Under the pieces are notes generated by a model, which made no database searches, was not told the origin of the DNA, and worked only from the letters and a program-made list of their open reading frames with translations. This document shows, piece after piece, positions 1-12,100 of a DNA stretch of 64,000 nt (positions within the stretch are counted from its first letter, which is position 1; each line of letters opens with the position of its first letter). This DNA is from Hydractinia symbiolongicarpus. Taxonomy: Eukaryota > Cnidaria > Hydrozoa > Anthoathecata > Hydractiniidae. Where the stretch lies: the NCBI RefSeq assembly GCF_029227915.1, contig NC_079885.1:9424001-9488000 (forward strand), in the 5' to 3' direction. Both the position numbers and the translations under genes were made by a program.

Positions 1-1050
1 ATGAAATTCAACGAATCTTATATAAAAAAAGAACAATCAAAATAAATTGAATAAACTCATAATTATTTTTTTACTTTATATAATTCGTGACAAGCCAGCT
101 TTTATCTCTTTTCATCGTTTTCACAGCATCGATTTAAAAGTACAGCTATCTTAAATTAAAATAAAAAAAATTCTAGCGTAGAAGTTGTTTTAGCCAAAAT
201 GATTTTTTCTGCATGGTATATCTAATATTTCGGTAAATTTCGTCTGTTTATTTTTGCGAATTAAATTCTTGTTCCTAACTTTCTATCACAGAACCTTTTG
301 TCACAGGGATTTTAACCTGTTAGATTTGGGACAATGGACCAATCACAGAACAAGTTTAACGCAAAAAGGTGCATTTTATTGCCAATTTAGTGACATTCAA
401 TGGGATTTAAACAACAATTGTGTTTCTTTCTCTTTGTAATTTATCATGCACTACTAACGCCCTTGGAATTCCAAATGACATTCTGTTGGCTGGAATGCAA
501 TAACAAAATTAGAAACGTGTAAATAATAATGCTTAAGAGTTACTATGAGAAAGATCCGTTTGATCGTTTACCTTAAAAAAAGCACGGTTATGGGCCAAAA
601 TGTGAATGTAAAAATTCAGGACTCAAAACCTTTTTCTTATCAATTTTATGATAATAGTCGTTAGCCCGTTGAAAATTGCACGGTGAATCGCCCGTCGTAC
701 AAATTTCTTGTACCATTATTTCGTGCATCCTTCCCGCCTGTTTACATAAAAACCAGTTAATACCCGTGGAAAATTCCACGGAGTTGTTGGGGTCTTTAAA
801 ATACACGCTATTCCATGTGGCCATAGCACAAGGTTTTTTGAGCACAGAAAGACCAACCTTAACCCAAGGATCTTTTTTCTCTTTCGTCATTATATGGAAA
901 AGGGAAAAAAGAACCCTGGGAACGAGGTTGCAGACAGACAAAATATGGCTGTTGTTACAGAGATTCCGTCATTTGAATTAAATAAAAGTCTTTTAAAACA
1001 GTAAAAAAAGGGTAAATAGAAATAATAAAAAAATATTAACATTTCTTTAG
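1..1050. other. intron of the Caspr-like gene (upstream side)
   Basis: No coding exon is recognised here. The stretch ends in a usable acceptor (tttctttag before 1051), so it is probably the intron preceding the last exon of the receptor gene. Around 670-945 there is a repeat composite: a segment containing ggaaaattccacgg and, at 912-930, the ccctgggaacgaggttg terminus shared by the short palindromic repeat family found at many other sites in this window. The short open frames across 588-981 on both strands come from that repeat and match no protein I know. Confidence 0.5.
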
Positions 1051-3754
1051 GTACGTATCCAACAGCAACGGCCTAAAATCAAACTCACCAATCGATGTAA
1101 TTCACGGTAATTATGCAAATTATGCAGATGGTAAACACCATCAAGTGAACGTTGAGATTGAAGGAGAAATAACCAAATTGTACTCATACAGCGCTGGTGA
1201 TGATAGTAACATTACAGAAATACGATCAGCATCATCCGACCTCAAGTACAATTTAGACGAGTATATCTATTATGCCGGCTTGCCGATAAATAAGAAAACG
1301 AACACAAAAAATATTCTGCTGTCGCACCGCAATTTTGAAGGATGTTTGTATGATTTGGAATTAGATGATAAAGCGATTAGTCTAACCAAAGAACACTTTA
1401 TAAAGACTCCGAGTGACTCATTTGTCGGCAAATTTAATTCCGCTTGTTCTTTGACGCAACCAGATTATTTGATTTCCTTTAAAACAGGTACAGATGATCT
1501 GTCTGTATTCTCGCATGTTAATGACGACCACTTTTTAATTGAGTTTTACTACCGTACATATCTTCAGAACGGAGTGTTACTTCACAGCATCTCGTCCAAG
1601 AAATCTTCATCTATTCTTCTAATCCTTCGTGACAACGAGTTAAAACTATACATAAACATAACAAAACAGAAAAGAATAATATTTAATCAGTATGATAAAA
1701 ATGCAGACGACGGCACCTGGAGAAAAATTCGAATCGAAATCTCGGCGACAGCTATCAAGTTCTGCATCGATGATCAAAAGTTTGCGCACAAATTTAATCG
1801 CACGGTACAAGTTGCGTTTCCGAACCAAGTTGTATTCTCCGGCAGACACGAAAGAACACACGGTTTGATTGGATGTATCAAAAACATTCGCTTAGGTAAA
1901 GATCTCGTCTCTGTCAAAACAATCTTAGGACAAACAAACCAAAGCTACAATGAGAACATGTGTATAATGAAGGATTTATGCTTTCCAAATAGACCGTGTA
2001 AAAATGGCGGCCGTTGTATTCAGAATTTGAATGGTTTCGCATGCGATTGTAAAGGAACTGGTTTTAAGGGGAAAACATGCGAAATAGATGACGTACAGCA
2101 TTACCGTAAAACATGTAGCGACTATAACGACGCCGGTTTTCGCCAGGACGGCATATATACTATAAAACCGGGAAAATCAGCTCCATTTAAAGTAAGATGT
2201 CACATGACTCATCCAGACGGCCCGATGACGATCCTAGACGTAAACAACGATAACCAAACATTCGTATTTCAAGGAAATAATTACAACGACGATTTTTATT
2301 ACCATCAAGTGACTTACAAAGCGAATAAAAGACAAATATTGGACTTAGTGACATCAAGCAGACATTGCAGTCAATATTTCCGCTATAACTGCTACGAATC
2401 AACATTACTAAACTCCAACGAAGAATCACATCAATCGACTAAATACGGCATACGATGGTACTCACGGTCGGGGTTGCTACGAAATTACTGGAGCGGTAAC
2501 CAAGATAACAGGCGGACTTGTAAATGTGGTATAAACAAAACTTGCGCTACTCCGAAAGTACTTTGTAACTGTGACATCATGGACAAGCGGTGGAGATATG
2601 ATGATGGTTATATTGATGACAAAAAAGATTTACCTATATCTAAAATTCGTGTCAGCAGACATAAAACCAGCACCCCGTCTTTATTTCAAATTGGAATGCT
2701 AAAATGCACAGGTACAGATTCGAACCATATTCCAACTGTCTCGACATCGAATACAAATTCTGCTCCAACAGGCAATGGTGTTTATCACAAAGGACATAAC
2801 AACGAAACGACACTCACAACGAACGAACAGACTAAACCATCAAGCTTCATATTAATTGACAGTAAGCTTTTATATATCATCATTGTTGCCGTAGCAGTTC
2901 TTATTGTTTTGTTCATGCTCATTCTGATCTTCAAACGGCGTATTTGCTGCTGTTATTACGAATTCAACGCTAAGCCTCAGATTGTCGAATTATATAAGGA
3001 AGAGATAAGTCGAAACAACAACAAAAATGTCCTTCAAGTTTCCAATGACGTTACCGTCAATGTGGACGATCTTGTCATTCCCTTGTCAAAAGGCATGTCA
3101 TCTTATCCAACGTCGTGTTCGGACAGCTCCGTGAGCACGATAGATCCTGGACGTTATTATGCGGAAGACGGCGATCCCGACACGTTCAGTCTTCAAAGCA
3201 ACAAGTCAACTTTATCCATGCCGAAAAGAGGAATTTTGAAGATAAAAAAGGACTCCATTGTAACACAGTCTAAAACAGCAAAAAATGTGGAGCCCTTACC
3301 CATAACTACTTGTTGTAGATCAAAAAGAGACCTTGTGTCGGTACTTAGTAAGAGTTGTGATAACGAATTTAACTATGAACTCGATAATTCAGACAATTGT
3401 ATAACAATGTCACCGTTAAAACAAAAAGTACTAGAGTTAAGTACAAACACTAATAGACAGAATTTTGAAAGCGAGTTATATTTTCGTCAAGAATCCAACT
3501 CGTCCAACTCGTCATCGTTAGTTTCGAGTAAGGAGAGTGAAATAAATTCCGACACAGACAATGACGTTTTTACGACGTCGCCAGAATGTATACCATTAAA
3601 CAAATACCATCGAAGTAAAAGTGTTCGATTCAGCGACGAGGAAACTCAGTTGTTGTCGAATCGAACGCCGCATCGATCAAGAAAAAGAACCTTCGAAGCA
3701 GAAGACTTGGAAGAACTTATTTATTGTGAAGAATCCAACAAAACATTAGTTTGA
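1051..3754 (+). CDS. contactin-associated protein/neurexin-IV-like receptor, 3' terminal exon (5' partial)
   Basis: Single-pass cell-surface adhesion receptor of the Caspr/neurexin-IV type. The exon opens at 1051 in phase 1 (codons run from 1052) and gives 900 residues to the stop. Numbering from 1052: rest of a laminin-G domain (1 to about 125; DGKHHQV, FEGC), a second laminin-G (about 128-285; closing [12 protein letters not shown]), an EGF module (about 310-343), then a fibrinogen-like domain (about 351-553) with the family's YWSGN, CKCG and CNCD landmarks. A Thr/Ser/Asn-rich stalk leads to one membrane helix (about 606-627), then KRR, a Cys cluster and a 260-residue tail. The tail carries GILK (3230-3241), KSVRF (3617-3631) and a C-terminal TLV that fits a class I PDZ ligand. 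Bilaterian Casprs have two more laminin-G domains after the fibrinogen-like domain; here the membrane helix follows directly. Family and topology are clear; orthology to one vertebrate CNTNAP is not claimed. Confidence 0.88.
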
Positions 3755-4205
3755 AAAACACAATAATAATTAGAAAAAAATACATATTTGTTTATCTTCT
3801 TTTTTTCAAAAGTAAACATAGAAAGATATTCTAATCTTTCCGCATGCCTGTTACATTATCATTTACTCGTTATTTGGTGATTCGGTTTGACGTTATAGCG
3901 TTTTTCTTATAGGTAAAAATTATCCGTATTTTAGGTTAAGAGAGAGTACAGAGTCTGGCTTTTTTCTTTACTTTTGAGAGAATATTGAAAATTATAAACG
4001 AAAACTTTTAGAGGAAGATATTTTCTTCAGTTACCTATTTACCCTTCAATTTCAACATTCTTCTCTCTTTAAGAGCTAGGGTTTGTTTCCGCGCAGAAAA
4101 ATTTTTATAATGGCGGATGTAGCTTATATGTAAATGGTCAATTAAATGAAGCAGATATTACAAGGCAAGTGAAACTGAATCGCCGAACGATAGAAATTCT
4201 TAAAA

Positions 4206-4214
4206 TTCTTCTTC

Positions 4215-4260
<46 letters not shown>
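4206..4260. repeat. (TTA)n microsatellite
   Basis: About 16 uninterrupted TTA/ATT units followed by a short TA run. Confidence 0.95.
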
Positions 4261-4266
<6 letters not shown>

Positions 4267-5388
4267 TTATGAAAAAAATATATTTGTATACATTCCATTT
4301 TGTAAATATAAAAACTTTTATTTATGTACGTTTAAAGATACGTTCCATCTTATAAAGATTTAAATTAAAAATCAGATTAATTATTCGACTAAGCAAAAGA
4401 GACATGCTTGTTTTTCTTTCCAGCTATCTCCAACTAAATCTTCATAACAGCCATCATAAAAATAGCCGGAAGCCGAGGCGTTTATGAGCCATCGAAATCA
4501 TTGAGTTAGAAACAGACCTAAAAAATAGCAGGGGAGGGGAGCACGATTGCGGGTCTGATAAAAAATAAGGAGATTTAAACAAATTGTGATTCTTTTCACG
4601 TTTTTAAAACAAAAGAAAGTGATAAAGAGATCTTGAGACAAGATTTTGCGGGGAGTTCTTTCTCTCAATCAAAACTTCGGTTGCTACTAGCGTCATTTGT
4701 TTTGCATTCAAAATTGTGAGACTAATAGCGAGCCAAATTCTAGGGAGGATTTCAAGCATGACAATAAGAAAGATCTGATTGCATGCAAAAATAAGGCTTT
4801 ATTTTCAATCCCAATTTTAACACTTTTTTACATTTTATCAATCAGTGAAGCGAGGAATAAGGATTAGGCATAATGGCAACTAGAAGACAAAATTTCCTGA
4901 TAAAAGTTTATTTCAAACTTATTAATCCTGTCCAGATTCTCATGCAGAGAAAATTAAAACTTATTTTCTGCTTATTTTGGTACGTTACATCACCTTAGAA
5001 GGTGACACATCTTACAAACGAATAATTCTAAACAAATTTATGTTTAACCTCGTCCACAGGGCTTTTTTTTCTCTTTGTGATAATTTCGAAGGAAGAAAAG
5101 AATTTATCCCTGGCACCGACTAATCATCGTAGCAAACTGATTGTGTATTGAAATTAGTACTTTTGTCCGGCCGCCGTAATATTCTCTGAGAAGGAGATCT
5201 ATACCTAAGTCCCTCAAAATTTATCAAAATACTGATAGATAATGCAAAATAAACCTGTCATTTTTGGCCAGTTTATTGGACAGTTCTTGAAATCAGCTAG
5301 GGATCGTCTCAAATAATTTTTACCAAACGCTTATTGTTTTCTAAAAACTGCATCTGTGAGTTATCTCAGTACACCTAGACATTACATC

Positions 5389-5462
5389 CTCGTCCCCAGG
5401 GTTTGTTGCCTATGTGAAAGCCGCTCAATGTTAAAGAGGCAAAAGCTCCCGGGGACGAGGTT
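5389..5462. repeat. short palindromic MITE-like repeat, best-preserved copy
   Basis: The copy begins cctcgtccccaggg and ends ctcccggggacgaggttg, so its ends are inverted repeats around about 45 bp. Related copies or single ends lie at 5046-5125, 7955-8046, 10690-10761, 11420-11440, 13588-13665, 17740-17831 and 18757-18803, with a single end at 912-930. Internal sequence differs widely between copies, but the arms keep a variant of CTCGTYCCCAGG. No coding capacity. I infer a non-autonomous DNA element; target-site duplications are not clear. Confidence 0.7.
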
Positions 5463-5498
5463 GTGCACATTAGCTTTTTTTAGTTCTGCAAAGATGAT

Positions 5499-5569
5499 GG
5501 ATCGAGTGGGACTTAAACCCACGACTTCTCTTGCTTTACCGGTTGCTTTACTGATTGCGCTATCGATCC
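5499..5569 (-). pseudogene. tRNA-like relic (tRNA pseudogene or SINE head)
   Basis: On the minus strand the 71 nt begin GGATCGA and end TCGATCC, a perfect 7-bp acceptor stem. A perfect 5-bp T stem (GTGGG/CCCAC) encloses the 7-nt loop TTTAAGT. A-box-like (TAGCGCAATCAGTAAAGC) and B-box-like (GGGTTTAAGTCCC) sequences are present. The anticodon stem does not pair and the D stem is only half paired, so a working tRNA is unlikely. Confidence 0.6.
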
Positions 5570-5956
5570 GATACCATCTTACTGTCACACATAGCAGACG
5601 AGGCGAGGTAAAAAGTCGTAAAATATTTTGTTACTGGATATTATTCTTTAAAAATCACAACAAATTCCTATCACAATAAAACACTTTGGCAAATAAAAAA
5701 TAAATACTTAACAATAATAAATAATATTTATAAATAATTTATTAGTGATTTAAAGGTAAGAATTAATTGAGTTGCATAGCAACAAAACTGCCATGATTCT
5801 CAATGCTAAATCAGGGCCGGCTACACGGCTTTTAAAGTTAAGGGGCGGTAAAATGGCGCCTATCATGGTTAGGCGTCGAAAAACTGGTTTTCAGATCCTC
5901 CAAAATTGCATCAAATTGATTCAATTTAGGTGCTTTTTCCACTTTAAATGCAATTC

Positions 5957-5962
5957 TTTATT
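5957..5962 (-). promoter_or_regulatory. candidate polyadenylation signal of the K-Cl cotransporter
   Basis: TTTATT on the plus strand is AATAAA on the minus strand, about 170 nt past the cotransporter stop. It is the nearest such hexamer I saw, but in AT-rich sequence chance matches are common. Confidence 0.4.
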
Positions 5963-6021
5963 ATTTACAAAAATCTACTGAAATCTTTGCATTTTAGCAA
6001 AAGAATTAAGGGTCTTCATTT

Positions 6022-6049
6022 ACAGGGTCATCGCTGACCCTGTAAATGT
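6022..6049 (-). other. 12-bp perfect hairpin in the cotransporter 3'UTR
   Basis: tttacagggtca and tgaccctgtaaa pair perfectly around the loop tcgc. It lies about 80 nt downstream of the cotransporter stop and before the candidate AATAAA, so it would be transcribed in the 3'UTR. It could be a regulatory stem or the relic of a palindromic repeat; no other copy was noticed in the window. Confidence 0.6.
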
Positions 6050-6127
6050 TTTTAAAAATTACCTATTTAACTGATTTTAAAAGTGAAAACTTGTTCGTGG
6101 TTAGACAAAAACATCATCTATTACATG

Positions 6128-9100
6128 TCACGAATAAATGGTGACTACTTCATGTCCACCACCACGAACCAGAAACACCCTCTGCAAACCTTCCGTTAAT
6201 ACCTCAATGAATTCCATATCTAGTTTTGTGTTAAGGCTACACGACTACAAGATTAAATTAAAATTTCACATGTAAATGAATTTCAATCCTTACGAAGTAA
6301 CCTTACCCGCAGTCAAATTTGCTTCTCAGCAACATTGCGCTTTCTGTCAATGTTAGCCTTTATGCTGCAAGTGGTGTGACAAATAGAAAGAAAAAAGAAG
6401 TAGCAGGGGTGGGGTAGAAAAGTATATATAGTGAAGTGTATAGTAAAGTAATAATGAACTGAAATACTTTTGGTAGGCACACAAGGCATTTTTTTGTGAT
6501 CTGCGTTTGAGTACAGAAGAAGTAACAAAGTGAAATCCAGACAGCTTGTGCGTTAACCCTATTCGGTCCGGGGGGGGCGGATTCCGCCCCCCCTGACGGT
6601 TTTTTTTTAATAACTCCTGATTACTTTGTTATATGGCTATGATACTTACTGAGTTTCAACATTTATTTATTAGACACCAGCATGCCAATTTTTTAGGTCC
6701 CATACCTTTCAGAGGCTTTGATATTGGCCATTACTCGAAACTACCCCTAAAAATCTCTATGAAATCCTTATAATGGGGAAAATATAATAACTCCTGTTAG
6801 GATTATCCTTAGAACTTGAAACTTGCAACACAACTTTGTTTCATCAAGAAGAATCATTTTGAATAATTTGAACACGTGACTAACCCGATTTCCCGATTTT
6901 TTTTGGATTTTACCCGAAAATCGAAAAAAAACCGATTTTCGGGCAATTTTTGGCAATTTTTCATCCGATCCATGTAAAAACCGGAAGATATGTTAAATAA
7001 CTTTTATTTAGCTTTCAGAAACTTCAAACAGAATGTAAAAATTCGCTCTAGAACAAAAGTAATTATAATTTAAGCAGATAGTGGCATTTTTAACAATTTT
7101 CAAGCTTTTGATGACGTCACAGAAAATGTGCAAACGCAAGCAAATTTTTATTGGCGCCATTTTGTTCCTTTTATGACGTACTATAAGTGTGCCAAGTTTG
7201 ATTCAATTTGAACAACCCTATGAAAAGTTATTAAGGGGGGGGGGGGCGGAATCCGCCCCCCCCCCCCCCCCCCCGGTCATAGTATGTTCGAAAAACCCCG
7301 GACCGAATAGGGTTAAGCTCCTGGGTTATTCTTTTTTAAAAAAAGCGAATGGAACGCCAACTATCAAAATGTCAAACGAATAATTTTGTCTCACAAATTA
7401 TTACAACCTGCAGTCAAGTGTTTGCACCGTCTATGCAGAAAAAAGTGGCTAAAAAAGAAGAATTTTCAAAAAAAATGGACAAAAATGACATTTTCTCTAG
7501 GTAAATAATTTTGTGCGACATTTTTTTGGCCCATTAAGTATAGCTTTTCGGCTTTCTCAAACTGAGCACAATTTGTAAGATTTATAGTTAAGAAGAATTG
7601 CACACAAGAGAAAGCCATATGAACAGGAGACACTATAAAATTCATATCATATAAAAGTATTTTTGGTGAAAAGGATACAAATAAATTCTTTAATACCGTG
7701 TCTAGGTGGTTTTGGTAAGTTAATCATCACTAAACGAGATGTCGATGATTTCTCTAACACGAGTTTGTTAATTTTGACAGCTGTGTCCATCTTCCGCACA
7801 TTGTCTTCGTTACTAAATGAAGAAAAAGTGAAATAAAAATCACGCCTTATTTTACCATATTTGCGCCAGGAAAAAATGTTCAAACAATCTTGCAAAACTT
7901 CACAAGTTTTCAAAGCTTTTAAAACATATAGACAATAAGTCTAACCCGACTTCAACGTCGTCCCCAGGGCTTTTTTCTCTTATTGACAATGTCTCGCAGT
8001 CTGAGATTGTCAAAAAGAGAAAAAGAGTCCTTGGGACGAGGTTGATCCGACTTGGCATTATGTAACGCCCCCAACGCCCCTAACTCTTTAATATCGTAAT
8101 TATTTCTCTTATATACTGCACCTTTTTTACTTGATGAAATTTAACTAGGATTTAAAAACAAAACGCTGATTCAGCCCCTGTCTCACATGGGGTGAATCAG
8201 CAAAATTTCAGCATTTCATCTTATTCACAATGGTGTTCTTATGTTTAATCTCGCTAACAGTAGTACCTTATATTATTGTCAAGAATATTTAAACTTTTAT
8301 GTAACCATAAACCATTTTCCAATAGCGGTAGTCATTTTGAGTTTCAACTTTCAAACCCTACGTTCTCGGCAGGGGTCCAAACTTTAATTAACTCCACTCA
8401 TGGTAAAATCCATAATGGCTACTGCAATTGGAAAATGATCTATTTGTTTTCAAGAAATGACCAAAAGCTTTTGTTCACAAGTAAAGATAAATCAAACACA
8501 CGGTAAATTTGGCGTATCACTGGCAGATGCAGCAGCAGCATTTTCACGAATGGAATCAACATGTTCTGTTCCATTATGCGGCTGATGTCTCGGACGATGA
8601 CCTTTATCAAATATGAGCTGTGCCTGAAAAAACAAAAATCGATACATTTTATGTAAGTACTATTATTGGCATGAAATTGTAAGAAATAACAAACCCAATG
8701 ATGGCATGTTGTGTATCTCTGAAAATCTAAGGTGTGGGAACATTATATTTTTTCTTTATAAATCTACATATACAAAATGATAGCTGCGAGTAGCCCGTCA
8801 GTAATTTATCGCATTTCGTGTTTCCGTAACACAGACAGAATCCGGCTATTATTAATATAGAGATTAAGGTTTTGGAAATTTAAGGTTTGCTTAGGAGTAA
8901 CAGCCAGACTTTAAAGTCCCCAAATACATGATTTAATATATGTTTGAGTTTTTTCTCAAATTTTTTAGGTTTCTATTATTTATTTGTTTATGATCATTTT
9001 GACTTTTTCGTACCTCTTTTTTGCTTTCACTCCGTGACAATTTCATTTTATTGACCATCTGTTTTCTTTCTTCTGCTTTGAGTGTCCTCTCATATGTGTA

Positions 9101-12100
9101 AGCTGATATGTCGCTGTCGTTCTGTGTGTGAAAGAGGAAGAAAAAAAAGACGAAGAGCATGTTGAGTACAAGAATAGTGAAGCACAATATTGATAAAAAA
9201 AGTTGAGGCTTATATTTACCAGTTCAATAACTTCTATCTCAGCATGTATTCGTAAGTTATATATCAAACTTGAAAGATCTTTTTTAATTTGAATGCTGTT
9301 GTCATTGATTTCTTAGTTTTCGTCAAAAAATTTTCAAGATACGATATCATCAAAAAACTAAAACTTTCGCAACGACAACAACGACAACGAAACGATGACA
9401 ACAAAACGTCGACAACGAAACAACGACCACGAAACGACGACCACGAAACGACGACAACTTCGTCAACAAGCACAACGAACACAAACAACAACAACAAACA
9501 ACAACTAAAAAAGGCAACTATTCAAAAGGATACGAGCCACTGTGAATAACCTCAGGTTGCATTTTCTCCACACTTTATGTTGTCTCAGTAGAAACATCAT
9601 CAACAACATGAGTCCGCCATCATGGACTATCCACCAAATATCAATGTTTCCTTCTTCACGACAAGTGAGGTCTGGGAACAAGTCAGCATTTTTTACTACA
9701 ACCAGTGCTCGTTTCATTTGCGACGTCATTCTTACAGAATCTGATAAAAAATATTATTTGAAAGTTTCATGGAAGAATCACTAGACTAACAATCTTTTAA
9801 TGCTGTTAGTGGGTAATGGTAACGAGAATCATTAAAAAGGTCTTCTTTGTGTATCATACTTACGGATAAATGACTGCCATCTTGGATTGTTTTTCCAATC
9901 ATGTGGCCATGATACCATAACAGTGTTAGGTTTCAACCCTCCTAAACCTGTTGCTTGGATTCTAAAATTGCGGAAAAAGAGATTTCAAAAGTGACAAAAA
10001 ACACTTCGTATTGCTCCACAACGAAACTGAAGTGTGATTTCGCGTGCATTTATTTCCACACAAGACCATTTCAACTAACATATATATTCTACATTTTACT
10101 TTTAATGAATGAAAAAAAAAAGGTTTATGTTATAACATATGTTTATTTAAAACATTGCCGTTTCACGCAGATAGGTTTTTGCGCGCACTTTTATTCTTTC
10201 TAAACGTAGTACATTTCGTGAACACATCTAGTTACGATTTCTAATTGTACTTATTTTTGCGCACTCCTACTTACGCTTTCTAACTGTACAAGTTTTCGCG
10301 CAAACTTCTCTTCACGCTTTCCTACTGTACTACATTTCGCGCACAAGTCTAGCTATGCTTTTTAACTGTACTAGTTTTCACGCACACCTCTATTTACGAT
10401 TTCTAACTGTACTAGTTTTCACGCACACCTCTATTTACGATTTCTAACTGTACTAGTTTTCACGCACACCTCTGTTTACGATTTTTAACTGTACTAGTTT
10501 TCGCGCAATACGGAAAAAATTTTTACGTATATAAACTACTACAAACATAGCATTGTTAAAGATATTCTTTATTTGTTCAGTGAAGATTGTTGATCTTTTG
10601 TTTTACCATATGTATGTATCCTAGTTGTATTTTCAGTTCCTTATTTCAGTGAGTTTCATTTTTTAATCTTTTTATTATACTTGCACACCTTTGTCGCAAG
10701 GGATTTTTGCCTTTTTGATATCCCTTTCTTTTAAAAGGCAAAACACCCTGGGGACGAGGGGGATACTTACAAGCAAGCCATACCATCCATTAAATGTGGT
10801 GACGCCACAACAGTATGAAATCCTTTCACCTTCATCTGCTCCATTTCATCCTTGATTTCCTGTCAGCAAAAACATCCACGTTATTTGGAATGGAGCATGT
10901 TGCACAATATGCAATGATCGAAATGATCGAACGAATTCTCACCTCCTCTAGTTCATCCACTTCTAAAGTTGATTCCAAATAACTTATTTCAGCAACTGCA
11001 CCGACCACGGTTAGTCCTCGACCTAATTAATAAACAATCAATGTATTTCTACTCACTCTTGTGATTCACCTTGGTGAATATAAAGCTACTTTTATCATCG
11101 GGTTAATTTTAACAAAGGCTTTAATAAGGGTATCTAAACCTTTAAAGTTCTCGTTTCCAACACCTCGAGCCTTAGTAATAAAAAAATTTGGAATCGTCCA
11201 TTCCTCCCCTACGGTTAGTATTGTTATGGAGGTGTCCCACTATGTCCTCTGACAATCACCACAGAGTGTAATATTCAATATTGATTCAATAAAAATATAG
11301 TTGCACAAGAAAGACAGCCAAGCATACCTGTTTTAAGTTGACTTGCGATGGAGATCAGCTTTTTACTTTCATCACACAAACGGTGTGCAAACTGTCCTGT
11401 ACCACACAACACAAGAAGTTGAGGCCTGGGAACAAAGTTGTAAAAACAATTATATTACTGTGTATAACTTTTTTTTATTCATATCTGTCTTTTAATAAAG
11501 TTTAATAGAGTTTTTATTGCATAAATTTTTGAACTGAAATAAAAATATTTCTGCGGTCGATTCTTTAATTGACAGACACCTTTTGGTGCAATCACATTCT
11601 TTGAATTCTTTTTTAGCTGATGAAATAATATACATGAAAAAAAGAAGAAACAAAGAATGAAATATAAAAACAAGCTGAAGATAAAAACTGATATTGGAAA
11701 ACATGATATTGAAATGAAAATTATATGCATTACGGGATCTTAGTGAAAATTCCTGACCTTATCCTGACATTTCATAAAAAAGACTGGATTTTCCTCATGT
11801 TTTTCCGACATTTTGACTATACAAAATTCCGGACAATCTCCGACAAGTGTAGAAAAAGAAAAAATATGTTTAAGCCGACATAACTTTTTATTTTAAATTT
11901 TGAACAGAACTCTGTTTGCTATTTCAGATGTTAAGCCATGTGAAAAATATGATAAAAAATGTTTACAGTAGAACGCTTTTATTTTTTTCCCTCACCACCA
12001 AAGAAAAAGAGTGTCTGAAAGCAAATTTCAACATGTACAGCGGACACTCCAATAAGTTGTCCGCTAACTACAGTGCCCGCTAATTGTAGCCGTTTTCTAG

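Larger units (their letters stand above)
3755..6127. other. convergent intergenic region between receptor and cotransporter
   Basis: No exon recognised. It contains a (TTA)n microsatellite at 4206-4260, two copies of the palindromic CCTCGTCCCCAGGG-type repeat (5046-5125 and 5389-5462), a tRNA-like relic (5499-5569) and, towards the right, the likely 3'UTR of the minus-strand cotransporter. The 64-aa frame at 4169-4363 is a by-product of the microsatellite. Confidence 0.6.

Noticed and set aside
4169-4363. 64-aa frame rich in Ile
   Set aside because: Translation of the TTA microsatellite.
5499-5569. Functional tRNA gene
   Set aside because: Acceptor and T stems are perfect, but the anticodon stem cannot pair and the D stem is half broken.
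7189-7383. Pro/Gly-rich frame
   Set aside because: Produced by the G and C runs of the TTAA element.
11479-11730. Phe/Ser-rich minus-strand frames as a membrane protein
   Set aside because: They lie inside a cotransporter intron in T-rich sequence and match no exon; a composition effect.
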